Assembly (NCBI RefSeq): GCF_000401215.1 | Contig: NZ_ASRV01000162.1 | Span: 1 to 50,905 of the forward strand | Direction of reading: 5' to 3' | Length of the DNA stretch: 50,905 nucleotides | Source of the DNA: Clostridium sartagoforme AAU1 | GTDB taxonomy: Bacteria > Bacillota > Clostridia > Clostridiales > Clostridiaceae | In this document: piece by piece, positions 20,000 through 28,460 of the stretch | How positions within the stretch are numbered: position 1 is the stretch's first letter | Layout of the letters: each line of letters opens with the position of its first letter | Notes under the pieces: generated by a model | Database searches by the model: none | Seen by the model: only the letters and a program-made list of their open reading frames with translations | What the model was told of the DNA's origin: nothing | Translations under genes and position numbers: made by a program

Positions 20000-21250
20000 G
20001 TGATTTTTATAGTAAAGAGGAAAATTTACTCCCCTTATATTGTTTTATTAGTAATGTATCTGTTCTTTATCTTGGTTGCATTTTTGCATGATTCTCCATC
20101 TGAAATATTTACTGGACTAAAAAAAATAATTTTAAGCCCAGATATTTTAATAACTGACTATGTTGAAATTGGTGGGATAGGTGCATCCTTATTTAATTCA
20201 GCTTTAACTAGTATTCTTTCTATGTTTCTTTTAATATTTATAGGTGTAAAACCTAATGGTTCAACAATCATGTCTTTATGGCTAATGACTGGCTTCGCTT
20301 TCTTTGGAAAAAACATTTTGAACATTTGGCCAATAATTATAGGTGTGTACTTATATTCTAGGTATCAAAAAGAACCCTTTCTTAATTATAGTCTAGTGGC
20401 TTTGCTTTCAACTACCTTAGCACCTACAGTAAGTCAGCTTAGTTTTACTGATCATTTTTCTACTTTATTTGCCTTAGTTTTAGGGCACGGCATAGGTATA
20501 CTTACTGGATTTATAATAGCGCCTGTAGCTTCTCACTGTGTAAAGTCACATAATGGTTATAATTTATATAATGTAGGCTTTGCAGCAGGATTATTTGCAA
20601 CACTTTTAATGTCTATTCTTAGAGCTGTAGGCATAGAGTTTGAAACTAGAATGATTTGGAATACAGGATCTAATTTAATATTTTCAATACTATTATTTAC
20701 AATCTCTTTATACTTAATGGTAATAGGATTGTTTTATAATCCTCATCCTAAAGAAAAATTACTTTCTATCATAAAACAACCTGGTAGATTAGTTAGTGAT
20801 TTCTATTTACTATTTGGAGAAACATGTTATATTAATATGAGTATCCTTGGTTTTATATCTACACTTTTAGTAATTTTTTTAGATGGAGACTTAAATGGTC
20901 CAACTATATCTGGAATATTCACTATAATTGGATTTGGAGCCTTTGGTAAACATTTACGCAATGTTGTTCCTATTATTATAGGTGCTCTAATAGGTGCTTT
21001 AATACACGTAAATCCTATAAATTCTCCATCCTTAATATTATCAATATTATTTTCTACAGCACTTTCTCCTATTGCCGGAAAATTCGGCATCAAAATAGGA
21101 ATCTTAGCTGGATTTTTACATGTAAATATGGTTACCAATATAGGGTATCTTCATGGTGGCCTTAATTTGTATAATAATGGCTTAGCAGCAGGATTTGTAG
21201 CTATGATTTTAATCCCTATAATTAATGTTTTTAAGAAGGAGACTGTATAA
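20000..21250 (+). CDS. DUF1576 membrane protein with internal duplication
   Basis: About 416 aa, some ten membrane segments, function unknown. The two halves are related. GFAFFGKNILNIWPIIIG (about residue 93) parallels GFGAFGKHLRNVVPIIIG (about 312). Later HNGYNLYNVGFAAGLFATL (about 182) parallels HGGLNLYNNGLAAGFVAMI (about 384). This is the architecture of a two-fold pseudo-symmetric transporter. The start is uncertain: GTG at 20000 is within AGAGGTGA and no ATG follows nearby; an in-frame ATA at 20009 has ideal spacing. The 114-aa gene downstream starts 3 bases after the stop and is probably its partner. Confidence 0.82.
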   Translation: MIFIVKRKIYSPYIVLLVMYLFFILVAFLHDSPSEIFTGLKKIILSPDILITDYVEIGGIGASLFNSALTSILSMFLLIFIGVKPNGSTIMSLWLMTGFAFFGKNILNIWPIIIGVYLYSRYQKEPFLNYSLVALLSTTLAPTVSQLSFTDHFSTLFALVLGHGIGILTGFIIAPVASHCVKSHNGYNLYNVGFAAGLFATLLMSILRAVGIEFETRMIWNTGSNLIFSILLFTISLYLMVIGLFYNPHPKEKLLSIIKQPGRLVSDFYLLFGETCYINMSILGFISTLLVIFLDGDLNGPTISGIFTIIGFGAFGKHLRNVVPIIIGALIGALIHVNPINSPSLILSILFSTALSPIAGKFGIKIGILAGFLHVNMVTNIGYLHGGLNLYNNGLAAGFVAMILIPIINVFKKETV

Positions 21251-21253
21251 AAT

Positions 21254-21598
21254 ATGAAATTTAATTTTGAGAAAAACTTAAGAATAGTTAATGAACTAAT
21301 GACATATCTTCATAAATTAGGTTGTAGTGATATAAATGTAAATTTACACACTGAAGAATCATATACTAATTTTATTATCTGGGGAAAAATTCAAGAAATT
21401 AATGACCTAGAATTATTTAATCTAAATAAACTATTAAATACTAAACGACAGCATGAATTAGAAGAATATTATTGGAGTTTAGGGGGCGACTGTGAACTAG
21501 ATGAGGAACTCTCTTTAGTTGGAATGATGGTGGATACTGCAGAAATTAAATTTAATGATGGAATTCTAACTTTAAATATATTTAGAAGTCACTCTTAA
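21254..21598 (+). CDS. Small soluble partner of the DUF1576 protein
   Basis: 114 aa, not recognised. Cytoplasmic, acidic, with alternating predicted helices and strands (NLRIVNELMTYLHKLGC at the start, ILTLNIFRS at the end), which would suit a small alpha/beta domain. The ATG is 3 bases after the DUF1576 stop with AAGGAGAC upstream, so the two are translationally coupled. The pairing suggests a regulatory or accessory subunit of the membrane protein; this is inference. A terminator follows at 21619. Confidence 0.78.
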   Translation: MKFNFEKNLRIVNELMTYLHKLGCSDINVNLHTEESYTNFIIWGKIQEINDLELFNLNKLLNTKRQHELEEYYWSLGGDCELDEELSLVGMMVDTAEIKFNDGILTLNIFRSHS

Positions 21599-21618
21599 TT
21601 TTCAATCTTTTAAATATA

Positions 21619-21662
21619 AAAAGCAGTTGTAGATTTATTTTAAATAATCAACAACTGCTTTT
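21619..21662. terminator. Terminator, probably bidirectional
   Basis: AAAAGCAGTTGT (21619-21630) pairs with ACAACTGCTTTT (21651-21662) across a 20-base loop, followed by TATTATTAATTTTT. It separates the DUF1576 pair from the convergent amidase gene. Confidence 0.75.
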
Positions 21663-21696
21663 TATTATTAATTTTTAAGTCTCATTTCCTTATAGC

Positions 21697-22191
21697 TTAT
21701 GCTATATTTAGTTGACTCTTTATTTCTTCAAAAGGAAAATTGGCCCCTGGACATTCTGTATTTCTTACATCCTTATGCCTTTTTAAATCAGTAATGTTAT
21801 ACTTACTCATTAGGTACTTTGATAATTCAATGACACTAGTCATTTGTTGTGGAGTCAAATACTCATTATTAAAATTTCCTTCTAAAGCAATTCCAAATGC
21901 CTTACTGTTCACACCTGGCGCATGTGAACCTACAGCATTTTCAGGTCTCCCTCTATATATAGTTCCATCTTTTCTTATATAAAAGTGATATCCTATTCCA
22001 GCCCATCCTCTATCTTTGTGAATTTGATCTATTTGCTGAGGAGTCATATCGCTATCTACGGTATGATGATATACTATCATAGAAGGCTTTAAATTGTAAG
22101 TTAATGGAGTTGCCCAATTATATTCAACTTCATTAATTTTAAATTGTCGGTTTAAAAGCTTATCTTTTAAGCTTCTTAATTTCTTCCTCAT
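21697..22191 (-). CDS. N-acetylmuramoyl-L-alanine amidase, PGRP/amidase_2 type
   Basis: 164-aa zinc peptidoglycan amidase. Zn ligands fit YHHT (H42), KRHKDV (H139) and ECPG (C147). Other family features are GWAGIGYHFYIRKDGTIYRGRP and GIALEGNF. There is no signal peptide, transmembrane segment or cell-wall-binding repeat, so it would need a holin, lysis or a forespore/mother-cell route to reach its substrate. Such leaderless forms occur as phage-type endolysins and in clostridial chromosomes. No phage genes lie nearby. ATG with GGGGTAAT upstream. Confidence 0.92.
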   Translation of the reverse strand: MRKKLRSLKDKLLNRQFKINEVEYNWATPLTYNLKPSMIVYHHTVDSDMTPQQIDQIHKDRGWAGIGYHFYIRKDGTIYRGRPENAVGSHAPGVNSKAFGIALEGNFNNEYLTPQQMTSVIELSKYLMSKYNITDLKRHKDVRNTECPGANFPFEEIKSQLNIA

Positions 22192-22275
22192 TATTACCCC
22201 AAACTTATTGATATATTAAAATTATATGTATTCTATTTCAATTTGTTAATATAAAGTTATGAGTAATAACTTAAT

Positions 22276-22773
22276 TTATCTTCTTGATTTAACGTTTAAT
22301 ACCTTTTCAACAACTTTTGTTCCTATTATATCTTCCTTCATTTCATTTAGAGCATTTGAAAGTTTGCTCCATCCCATTCCTTCAACCTCATTAGATTTTT
22401 TTATTTGTCCTGATACAAAATCTGCAACAAATGTTATCATTAGAATTTCTTTATCTTTAACATAATCAGACCCAAGATAAGTTATATTATTTATTTCAAT
22501 TCCTGCTTCTTCTTTTACCTCTCTATAAACTGCTTCTTCTGCGGTTTCATTATTTCCAACATATCCAGATAGTAATACCTTAGAATTCTCGTATATGTAG
22601 CTTTGTTTTAATAATAATATTTCATCTTCCTTAATTATAGCTACCATTATGCATGGTTTTGGTGTGTCAAAAAACATCAAATCATCATGTAAGCAATAAG
22701 GCACACCCCCTTCATCCCAACTATATTTTTCCTCTAACTCTCTTCCACATAAAGGACAAAACTTGTACTTCAT
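22276..22773 (-). CDS. Nudix hydrolase with N-terminal zinc ribbon (NudC-like)
   Basis: 165 aa. The zinc-ribbon half begins KFCPLCGREL (C6, C9) with further candidate ligands C27 and H29. The Nudix box is complete: G70, E76, R84-E85-V86, E88-E89 and G91. The layout resembles NAD(H) pyrophosphatase/deNADding NudC proteins but is shorter than E. coli NudC (about 257 aa), lacking its N-terminal domain. Substrate therefore uncertain; NADH or another dinucleotide is likely. ATG follows GAGGTGTAAT. It lies 51 bases downstream of sfsA on the same strand and may be co-transcribed. Confidence 0.9.
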   Translation of the reverse strand: MKYKFCPLCGRELEEKYSWDEGGVPYCLHDDLMFFDTPKPCIMVAIIKEDEILLLKQSYIYENSKVLLSGYVGNNETAEEAVYREVKEEAGIEINNITYLGSDYVKDKEILMITFVADFVSGQIKKSNEVEGMGWSKLSNALNEMKEDIIGTKVVEKVLNVKSRR

Positions 22774-22824
22774 ATTACACCTCTTAATTCTCTAAATAAA
22801 TCTTTATTACAACTTCTATGTTAT

Positions 22825-23520
22825 TTATAATATTATATCAACAATATCATTTATTTCAATTCCCTCTTCATAAACTATACAATTATATGCCATTATATCA
22901 ACATTGCTTTTCTTTGCAAGTCTTAAGGCTTCACCGAATCCTGGATCTGTCAAATCATTAGGTGAAAAAGTTTTTACATTATCTAGCTGTATCAAAAATA
23001 AAATTCCAGCTCCAAATCCTTGCTTTTTAGCTTCTATTAATTCTAATATGTGTCTTGCACCTCTTTCAGTTGGTGCATCTGGAAATCTACAATGACCATT
23101 TTCTTCTAAAGTTACTCCCTTAACTTCAAGATAATATATATTATTATCTTTTTCTGTAGATAACTTAAAATCAAATCTACTCTTTCCAAAAGTTTTTTCT
23201 CTTTCAATCTTTTCATACTTCTTTAAAAGATTAATTTTTTTATTTATTAAAGCTTCATTAACTACTTTATTTGGTATTTGTGAATCTATATTGATTAATA
23301 TATCATCCTTAATAGCAGCTATTAAATCATATTTAGTTTTTCTATTTGGATTTAGTTCTTCTCTTAAAAAAATTTTTGTTCCTTCTTTAAGTATTTCTCT
23401 ACATCTTCCTGTATTAGGTACATGAACAACTATTTCTTCTCCATTTAATATAACATTTGCATTAAATCTATTTGGTCTTTTTTTAAATATTCCTTCATAT
23501 ATTTTTTTATTATACTTCAT
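22825..23520 (-). CDS. sfsA: SfsA family DNA/RNA nuclease-like protein
   Basis: 231 aa, normal family length. An OB-like N-terminal part (FKKRPNRFNANVILNGEEI, VHVPNTGRCREIL) is followed by a restriction-endonuclease-like core with the acidic/lysine motif SRFDFKL and YYLEVKGVTL, then FPDAPTERGARHILEL. E. coli SfsA was named for sugar fermentation stimulation; the conserved core is a PD-(D/E)xK nuclease. ATG with GAGGAGAG upstream. It is the gene just left of the DnaA-box cluster. Confidence 0.94.
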   Translation of the reverse strand: MKYNKKIYEGIFKKRPNRFNANVILNGEEIVVHVPNTGRCREILKEGTKIFLREELNPNRKTKYDLIAAIKDDILINIDSQIPNKVVNEALINKKINLLKKYEKIEREKTFGKSRFDFKLSTEKDNNIYYLEVKGVTLEENGHCRFPDAPTERGARHILELIEAKKQGFGAGILFLIQLDNVKTFSPNDLTDPGFGEALRLAKKSNVDIMAYNCIVYEEGIEINDIVDIIL

Positions 23521-23576
23521 ATATCTCTCCTCAATTTTAATATTTTTTATATTTACAACATTTTTTTACATTAATT

Positions 23577-23889
23577 TTATCCACAGGTAATAAAAAAACA
23601 TAAGTTGTCCACAGGCAAGTTTATAAAACATCCCCATTTTATCTATATTTATGGTATTATTGTAACATTATCCACAGTTTTTATCCACATTTTGTACAAA
23701 CCGTGGATAACTCTATTTCTTAAAAATATAAATACTTTTTTCCTTGTTGCATCTTACTACATATACTAATCTTATTCATCAATAATCATCATATTGTTAC
23801 AAACATATATTCTTTACATATATATTGTGTCAATACCCTTTAGAAAAGTTTTCAACAGTTTTTTCAACTTGTCCACATTTTGTGGATAA
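23577..23889. promoter_or_regulatory. Cluster of DnaA boxes in a 505-base gene-free region
   Basis: The gap 23521-24025 holds four perfect TTATCCACA boxes: plus strand at 23577, 23668 and 23681, minus strand at 23881-23889. Single-mismatch boxes are TTGTCCACA at 23605 and 23869 and TTATCCACG on the minus strand at 23702-23710. The boxes form two groups around about 160 bases of very AT-rich DNA (23711-23868). Another one-mismatch box, TTATCCATA, is at 24482. There is no dnaA, dnaN or rpmH nearby and genes on both sides run on the minus strand, so it is more likely a DnaA-titrating or regulatory site than the chromosomal origin. Confidence 0.8.
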
Positions 23890-23975
23890 CTTTCCACAGT
23901 TTTAACACTTTTCCACTATAAATGACCTTATTTTATTCCTAAAAAGTCTTATTTTAATTAATTTGTTAATAAATA

Positions 23976-24021
23976 TTTTAAGAAAGCTAAGTAATCAAAA
24001 TATTAGTTAGCTTTCTTAAAA
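23976..24021 (-). terminator. Terminator after the DUF3892 gene
   Basis: A perfect 15-bp stem, TTTTAAGAAAGCTAA (23976-23990) with its complement (24007-24021) and a 16-base loop. It lies just past the stop at 24026 and separates that gene from the DnaA-box region. Confidence 0.75.
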
Positions 24022-24025
24022 ACTA

Positions 24026-24322
24026 TTATTTAATTACTGGTAATGAACTTAAATTATTATTTTCATTTTCATCTGGAAGACTTCTTAAATATTCCTCTCC
24101 TTTTCTAGAAACTCCAACTGCAACTCCTGCTATTTGACCATTTTTAGCCATTTGCACCCCTTCTTCTTTATTTATCCTTTTTCCATTTGAAAGTTCATAT
24201 CCAACTATTTCCCCAGAATTCTTAATTATTGCTCTTATTGATTGTGCATCATTATTTGGTGTTGGAACATTCTTATTTATATTTCTTGGAAGGTCTCCAA
24301 TCATTTCATTTTTTTCCTTCAT
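24026..24322 (-). CDS. DUF3892 domain protein
   Basis: 98 aa, soluble. The central part IVGYELSNGKRINKEEGVQMAKNG is characteristic of DUF3892, short Firmicutes proteins of unknown function that often end, as here, in EYLRSLPDENENNNLSSLP. Flanking tails are rich in Asn, Pro and Glu and look disordered. The ATG has AGGAGGTG upstream. Single gene with terminator; its location between the DnaA-box cluster and the TerB-like gene does not point to a role. Confidence 0.82.
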   Translation of the reverse strand: MKEKNEMIGDLPRNINKNVPTPNNDAQSIRAIIKNSGEIVGYELSNGKRINKEEGVQMAKNGQIAGVAVGVSRKGEEYLRSLPDENENNNLSSLPVIK

Positions 24323-24520
24323 AATAACACCTCCTATTAATTATACTTTTATTTTATCCATTAAAAATTCTTTAATACTTTTTATTTTTAAACCAAAATT
24401 TTCTTATTCAATCCTTCCACTCCAAGTCACCGTAAACTTACATATAACCTTTCAAAAGCTAGAGGAAAAAGTTATAAATAGTTATCCATATGATAAACTT
24501 TTTATAACTTGTATAAAAAT

Positions 24521-24548
24521 AAAAAGGATAATTTTCATTATCCTTTTT
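24521..24548 (-). terminator. Terminator after the TerB-like gene
   Basis: AAAAAGGATAA (24521-24531) pairs with TTATCCTTTTT (24538-24548); on the minus strand it is followed by TTTTTATTTTTATAC. The right arm overlaps the last codons of the gene ending at 24547. Confidence 0.85.
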
Positions 24549-24987
24549 ACCCTAAAATTTTTTCAGCCTGTTCTTTTAATAATTTAATATTATTTTCTGC
24601 ATCTACAGTTGTAAAATTATAAACATCTGTAAAGTTATAAAAATAATTTGCAATTGCTATTTTTGTGGCTCTAGTAATTTTTAATTCACTAGCTAAATTT
24701 TCTAAAAAATCTACTTCTTTATCTTCATACTCACCATCAACTAAAGATAATCCTACTAATTCAAAATATATAATCCTCTTAGATCTATCACTGGACTTTC
24801 TTATTAATTCTATTATGTCCTCATATTTAAGATTATAAATTTCCTTATCTTCTATTTCTAATTCCTCTTTATATTCCTTTAAAAGTACTTTTTCTTCCTT
24901 CGCAAACTCATTATCTACATCTGCAAAAATTGAAACTAGGTTTATAAAAGCAATACCTTCTTCTTTATTTAATTCTTTCAAAAACAT
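24547..24987 (-). CDS. TerB-like helical protein
   Basis: 146 aa, all-helical and acidic. INLVSIFADVDNEFAKEEKVLLKEY and LVGLSLVDGEYEDKEVDFL are two related helix-loop-helix segments with the acidic AxxDGxxxxxE pattern of TerB/TerB-like metal-binding domains. There is no tellurite resistance operon around it. Probably a cytoplasmic adaptor or metal-sensing protein; exact role unknown. It follows the receiver-TPR regulator by 48 bases on the same strand and could be co-transcribed with it. Confidence 0.7.
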   Translation of the reverse strand: MFLKELNKEEGIAFINLVSIFADVDNEFAKEEKVLLKEYKEELEIEDKEIYNLKYEDIIELIRKSSDRSKRIIYFELVGLSLVDGEYEDKEVDFLENLASELKITRATKIAIANYFYNFTDVYNFTTVDAENNIKLLKEQAEKILG

Positions 24988-25034
24988 ATTCGTATCCCCC
25001 TATTTAAAAATTTCTTATATTTATTATATTACTA

Positions 25035-25628
25035 TTAATTAAACAATTTATATATATCTTTAAATCTTTTTTCTTCCTCTATATTTCCAGTCAATTTATT
25101 AACTTCACTTATCAATAAATATATTTCTTTATTATATGGATTTATCGATAATGCTTTTTTTAATAATTCATGCGCTTCATATATTTTTTCTATATCATCT
25201 ATATTTAGAAGTTCCTTAGATATCTTTAGTATTTCATCAACTCTAAATTCTATATTATCATTATTTTTTCTTTCAATTTCATCTAATACTAGATTTATTC
25301 TGTCAGGTGAAAAAGGTTTTTGAAGATATATAAGTGCTCCTAATTTTGTACATTCTATTGCATTTTTTACTGTTGCAAAAGCAGTCATTATAACAACAGG
25401 GCAAGTACTTCTAACTTCTTTAATTCCTTTTAACACTTCAGTGCCACTTATTCCAGGCATTCTTATATCTAAAAATATTAAATCTATTTTTTCACTTTTA
25501 TCATTTATTATATTTAATGCCTCTATACCATTATCTGCAGTAACTACTTTATAACCTCTTAATTCTAAACAAGTACTTAATAATATTCTTATATTTTTAG
25601 TATCATCAATAACTAAAACTCTTTTCAT
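25035..25628 (-). CDS. Response regulator: receiver plus TPR-like tail, no DNA-binding domain
   Basis: 197 aa. The receiver (about 2-118) has VIDDTK, phosphorylated D54 in FLDIRMP, T/A in MTAFA and the Lys in LQKPFSP. The remaining 75 residues are helical and TPR-like (LLKKALSINPYNKEIYLLISEV) with no HTH, so output is probably by protein contact. The start is ATG at 25628 preceded by AGGAGATG; an upstream in-frame ATG at 25652 overlaps the kinase stop as ATGA. It is coupled to the frameshifted kinase gene just upstream. Confidence 0.85.
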   Translation of the reverse strand: MKRVLVIDDTKNIRILLSTCLELRGYKVVTADNGIEALNIINDKSEKIDLIFLDIRMPGISGTEVLKGIKEVRSTCPVVIMTAFATVKNAIECTKLGALIYLQKPFSPDRINLVLDEIERKNNDNIEFRVDEILKISKELLNIDDIEKIYEAHELLKKALSINPYNKEIYLLISEVNKLTGNIEEEKRFKDIYKLFN

Positions 25629-25648
25629 ATACTCATCTCCTACTAGCT

Positions 25649-27473
25649 TCATGATAATGGAATAGTAAATATAAATTTACTTCCAAATCCCAATTCACTT
25701 TCACACCATATCTTTCCTTCATGCATCTCTACAACTTCTTTGGCTATAGAAAGTCCTAGTCCTGTGCTTTCTTCAGGTATTTCAAAACCTTCTACTCTAA
25801 CAAATTTTTCAAACACTTTTTCTAAATAATTATTAGGTATCCCTCTACCAGTATCTATTACACATATATATATCTTTTTATTCTTAACATACGTCTTTAA
25901 TTTAACTGACCCCCTTTCTGTATATCTTATTGCATTAGATACTAAGTTATTTAATACCCATTTTATTTTTTCTTCATCTATTTTAGCCTCTGGTAATTCT
26001 TTTTCCAAATCTAACATGATATCTAAACCCTTATCTATTGCTTGAGTCTTAAAATTTGTTGCACAGCTCTCTATTAATTCATTTACATTGCTTATTTTCA
26101 TATTAAATGTAGTTGAATTTGAGTGTATTTGAGATATCTTTAAAAGGTTAGATACTAATTCATTCAATTTTTGTGTATCTTCTTTAATAGTTTCTACTAT
26201 ATTTTGTTGTTTTTCATTTAGTACTCCTATACTACTATTATTTATTAATCCAATTCCCATCATTATAGATGTTAATGGGTCTTTAGCTCATGAGATATAG
26301 TGCCTATAAAGTTTGCTTTAACAATTTCTAATTCTTTTAGACTAGTGATATTTTTAAATAATACTACTACTCCATTAACTTTTTCTTCTGGGCCTTTAAT
26401 TATTGTTAGTGTCAAATTAAAAAATACTTTTTATTATTTCTTTTTATTTCAATTATTTTTTCTTTATCCTCATACTTTAAATTAGTTTCACATCTAATAT
26501 ATTCATAGACCTCTGGTAAATTTATAATTTCTAGTAAAGCTTTATTGGTAAATTTCTTTTCGTTAATATCAAAGAAATTTTGTCCTTCATCATTTATAAA
26601 TTGAACTTTATATTCATTGTCTAATAATATTATCGGATCGGATATACTTTTAATTATACTCAAAGATTTATTCTTCTCTGCCATTAAATAATCTTCAGCA
26701 TTCTTTTCAAAGTCATGCAATCTATTAGTCATATTATTAAATTCCTTTGCTAATAGTCCAATTTCATCTTGATATATTACTGGAGCTTGTTTATTTAAAT
26801 TACCTTCTTTTACTGACTTCACAGCATTTATTAATAAATGTATTGGATTAAAGTATCTATTAGTTAAAAACATAGCTATAGATCCTCCAATTATGGCTCC
26901 AATTATAGAAACAAACATAACGAAATATATTGATGAATTTCCATTAGCCTTAAGCATTTGTTGCTTTTTAAACATAGCATCTTCATTTAATTGCTTTAAC
27001 TCTTGTAAACTTTTATTAATTAGCACAACATCATTGGTTATTGTTTTTTCATAAATTTTTACTAATTCTTCATGGTTTTGTCCATTATTATAATCTTGTA
27101 GACTTGAAAATGATTTACTAAATTCTATATATTGTAAGTTAACTGTATCTATTAATTCTATTTCCCCAGGTTCAGTTATATTACCCTTTTCAATATAGAA
27201 CCACTTATAAAATTCATCATCATTTACGTGAAATAAATTTAATGCCTCTTCTTTATTTCCCTGTAGGTATATTAATATAGCCTTATCTTGATTATAAATA
27301 CAATTAGTCATATTATTAATTGTATTTATACTTTTGTAATTATTTCCTATAAAAATATCTGTGGATGTCTTTATTTTGTACATATTAATAGTAGATACAA
27401 TACCTACTATTATTATAATAACTACTAAAGTTATATATATTGTCGTAAATTTTTTCTTTAAGGAATTAGTCAT
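25649..27473 (-). pseudogene. Membrane sensor histidine kinase, two frameshifts
   Basis: Three frames make one kinase of about 609 codons. Frame one (27473-26412) has TM1 (about 13-32), an extracytoplasmic helical domain, TM2 (about 185-206), HAMP and a PAS domain (SISDPIILLDNEYKVQFIND). The middle frame (about 26411-26280) carries the end of PAS and the phosphorylated His in ISHELKT. The last frame (26263-25649) has the N, G1 (DTGRGIP) and G2 (STGLGLSIAKEV) boxes. One base is missing near 26417-26424 (A/T run) and one C in the run 26277-26279, directly after the His motif. If real, the kinase is split into sensor and catalytic fragments and cannot autophosphorylate as one chain. Confidence 0.82.
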
Positions 27474-27620
27474 AAAATTAACCTTCCATCTTAAAATATT
27501 AACTCTATCTTAATTATATATATGTTTTATTTAATAATCTACATAATTTATTTCAATTAAAATACTCAATTCAAACTTAAAAGTTCAATAAATTCTTTTC
27601 ATATATTCATATATAAAAAT

Positions 27621-27648
27621 AAAGCTTAAGGAAAAATCCTTAAGCTTT
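27621..27648 (-). terminator. Terminator after rubrerythrin
   Basis: AAAGCTTAAGGA (27621-27632), loop AAAA, TCCTTAAGCTTT (27637-27648). On the minus strand it is followed by ATTTTTATATATG; the stop codon is nine bases away. Confidence 0.88.
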
Positions 27649-27656
27649 TATTTTTA

Positions 27657-28244
27657 TTAATAATTTTCTGCTGCTACTTCAAAATATCCTTGTGGATGTA
27701 AGCATGCTGGACATACTTTTGGTGCTTCTTCACCTTCAAATATATATCCACAGTTAGTACATTTCCATAAAACTGTTTCATCTTTCTTAAATACTTTGCC
27801 TTCTTCTAAATTCTTTAATAGCTTATTGTATCTTCTTTCATGCATATTCTCTACTTCAGTTATTCTTTCATAAGCTATTGCTACTTCTGGGAAGCCTTCT
27901 TCTCTTGCAATTCTTGCGAATTCTGGATAATCATGAGCCCATTCCTCATGCTCTCCTGCTGCTGCAGATTTTAAATTTTCTGCAGTTTCTTGAGAAAATG
28001 CTACTGGATATGCTGCATTGATTTCAATTTGTTCTCCTTGGAAATCATTTAGTAAAAATTTATAGAATCTTTTTGCATGTTCTTTTTCTTGTTCTGCAGT
28101 TTCCATGAATATGTTCGCAATTTGTACATATCCTTGTTTTCTTGCTACGCTTGAATAATAAGTATATCTTGTTCTTGCTTGTGATTCTCCAGCAAAAGAT
28201 TTCATTAAGTTTTCTGCTGTTTTAGTTCCTTTTAAACTTTTCAT
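27657..28244 (-). CDS. rbr: Rubrerythrin
   Basis: 195 aa. The N-terminal four-helix di-iron domain carries the ExxH-type ligands (SFAGESQARTRY, ETAEQEKEHAKRF, AAAGEHEEWAH, ERITEVENMHERRY). The C-terminal rubredoxin knuckles are CTNCG and CPACL. Rubrerythrins reduce hydrogen peroxide to water in anaerobes with NADH-derived electrons through rubredoxin. The start is ATG at 28244 after AGGAGAG, preferred over GTG at 28253. It has its own strong promoter (28287-28315) and terminator. It would use the peroxide made by SOD. Confidence 0.96.
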   Translation of the reverse strand: MKSLKGTKTAENLMKSFAGESQARTRYTYYSSVARKQGYVQIANIFMETAEQEKEHAKRFYKFLLNDFQGEQIEINAAYPVAFSQETAENLKSAAAGEHEEWAHDYPEFARIAREEGFPEVAIAYERITEVENMHERRYNKLLKNLEEGKVFKKDETVLWKCTNCGYIFEGEEAPKVCPACLHPQGYFEVAAENY

Positions 28245-28286
28245 TTTTACCACTCTCCTAAATAATAATTTTTTCTATACGTTACC

Positions 28287-28315
28287 ATTATATTACATAC
28301 ATGGTTTATTATCAA
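28287..28315 (-). promoter_or_regulatory. Sigma-A promoter of rbr
   Basis: On the minus strand TTGATA (28310-28315), a 17-base spacer and TATAAT (28287-28292), about 42 bases before the rbr start codon. I looked for a PerR-type palindrome here and found none that is convincing. Confidence 0.8.
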
Positions 28316-28460
28316 ATAATTAAAGAATAAATATTCCTATTTAATAGTTTATTCCTCTAAATTTTTACGTATTTTTTAAAATTACTATTTATTAATATAT
28401 TCATGAATTCAATTCAATATTCTCTCAAAATAAGAAATTCTAAAATTACATTCTATATTA

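Noticed and set aside
23521..24025. Chromosomal replication origin oriC
   Set aside because: The DnaA boxes look origin-like, but dnaA, dnaN and rpmH are absent and genes on both sides run on the minus strand with no strand switch. Kept as a DnaA-box cluster only.
26412..27473. Separate chemoreceptor-like protein
   Set aside because: The PAS part continues in another frame into the kinase H box; it is the front of one split histidine kinase.
28270..28320. PerR operator at rbr
   Set aside because: No TTATAATnATTATAA-like palindrome could be matched well around the promoter.
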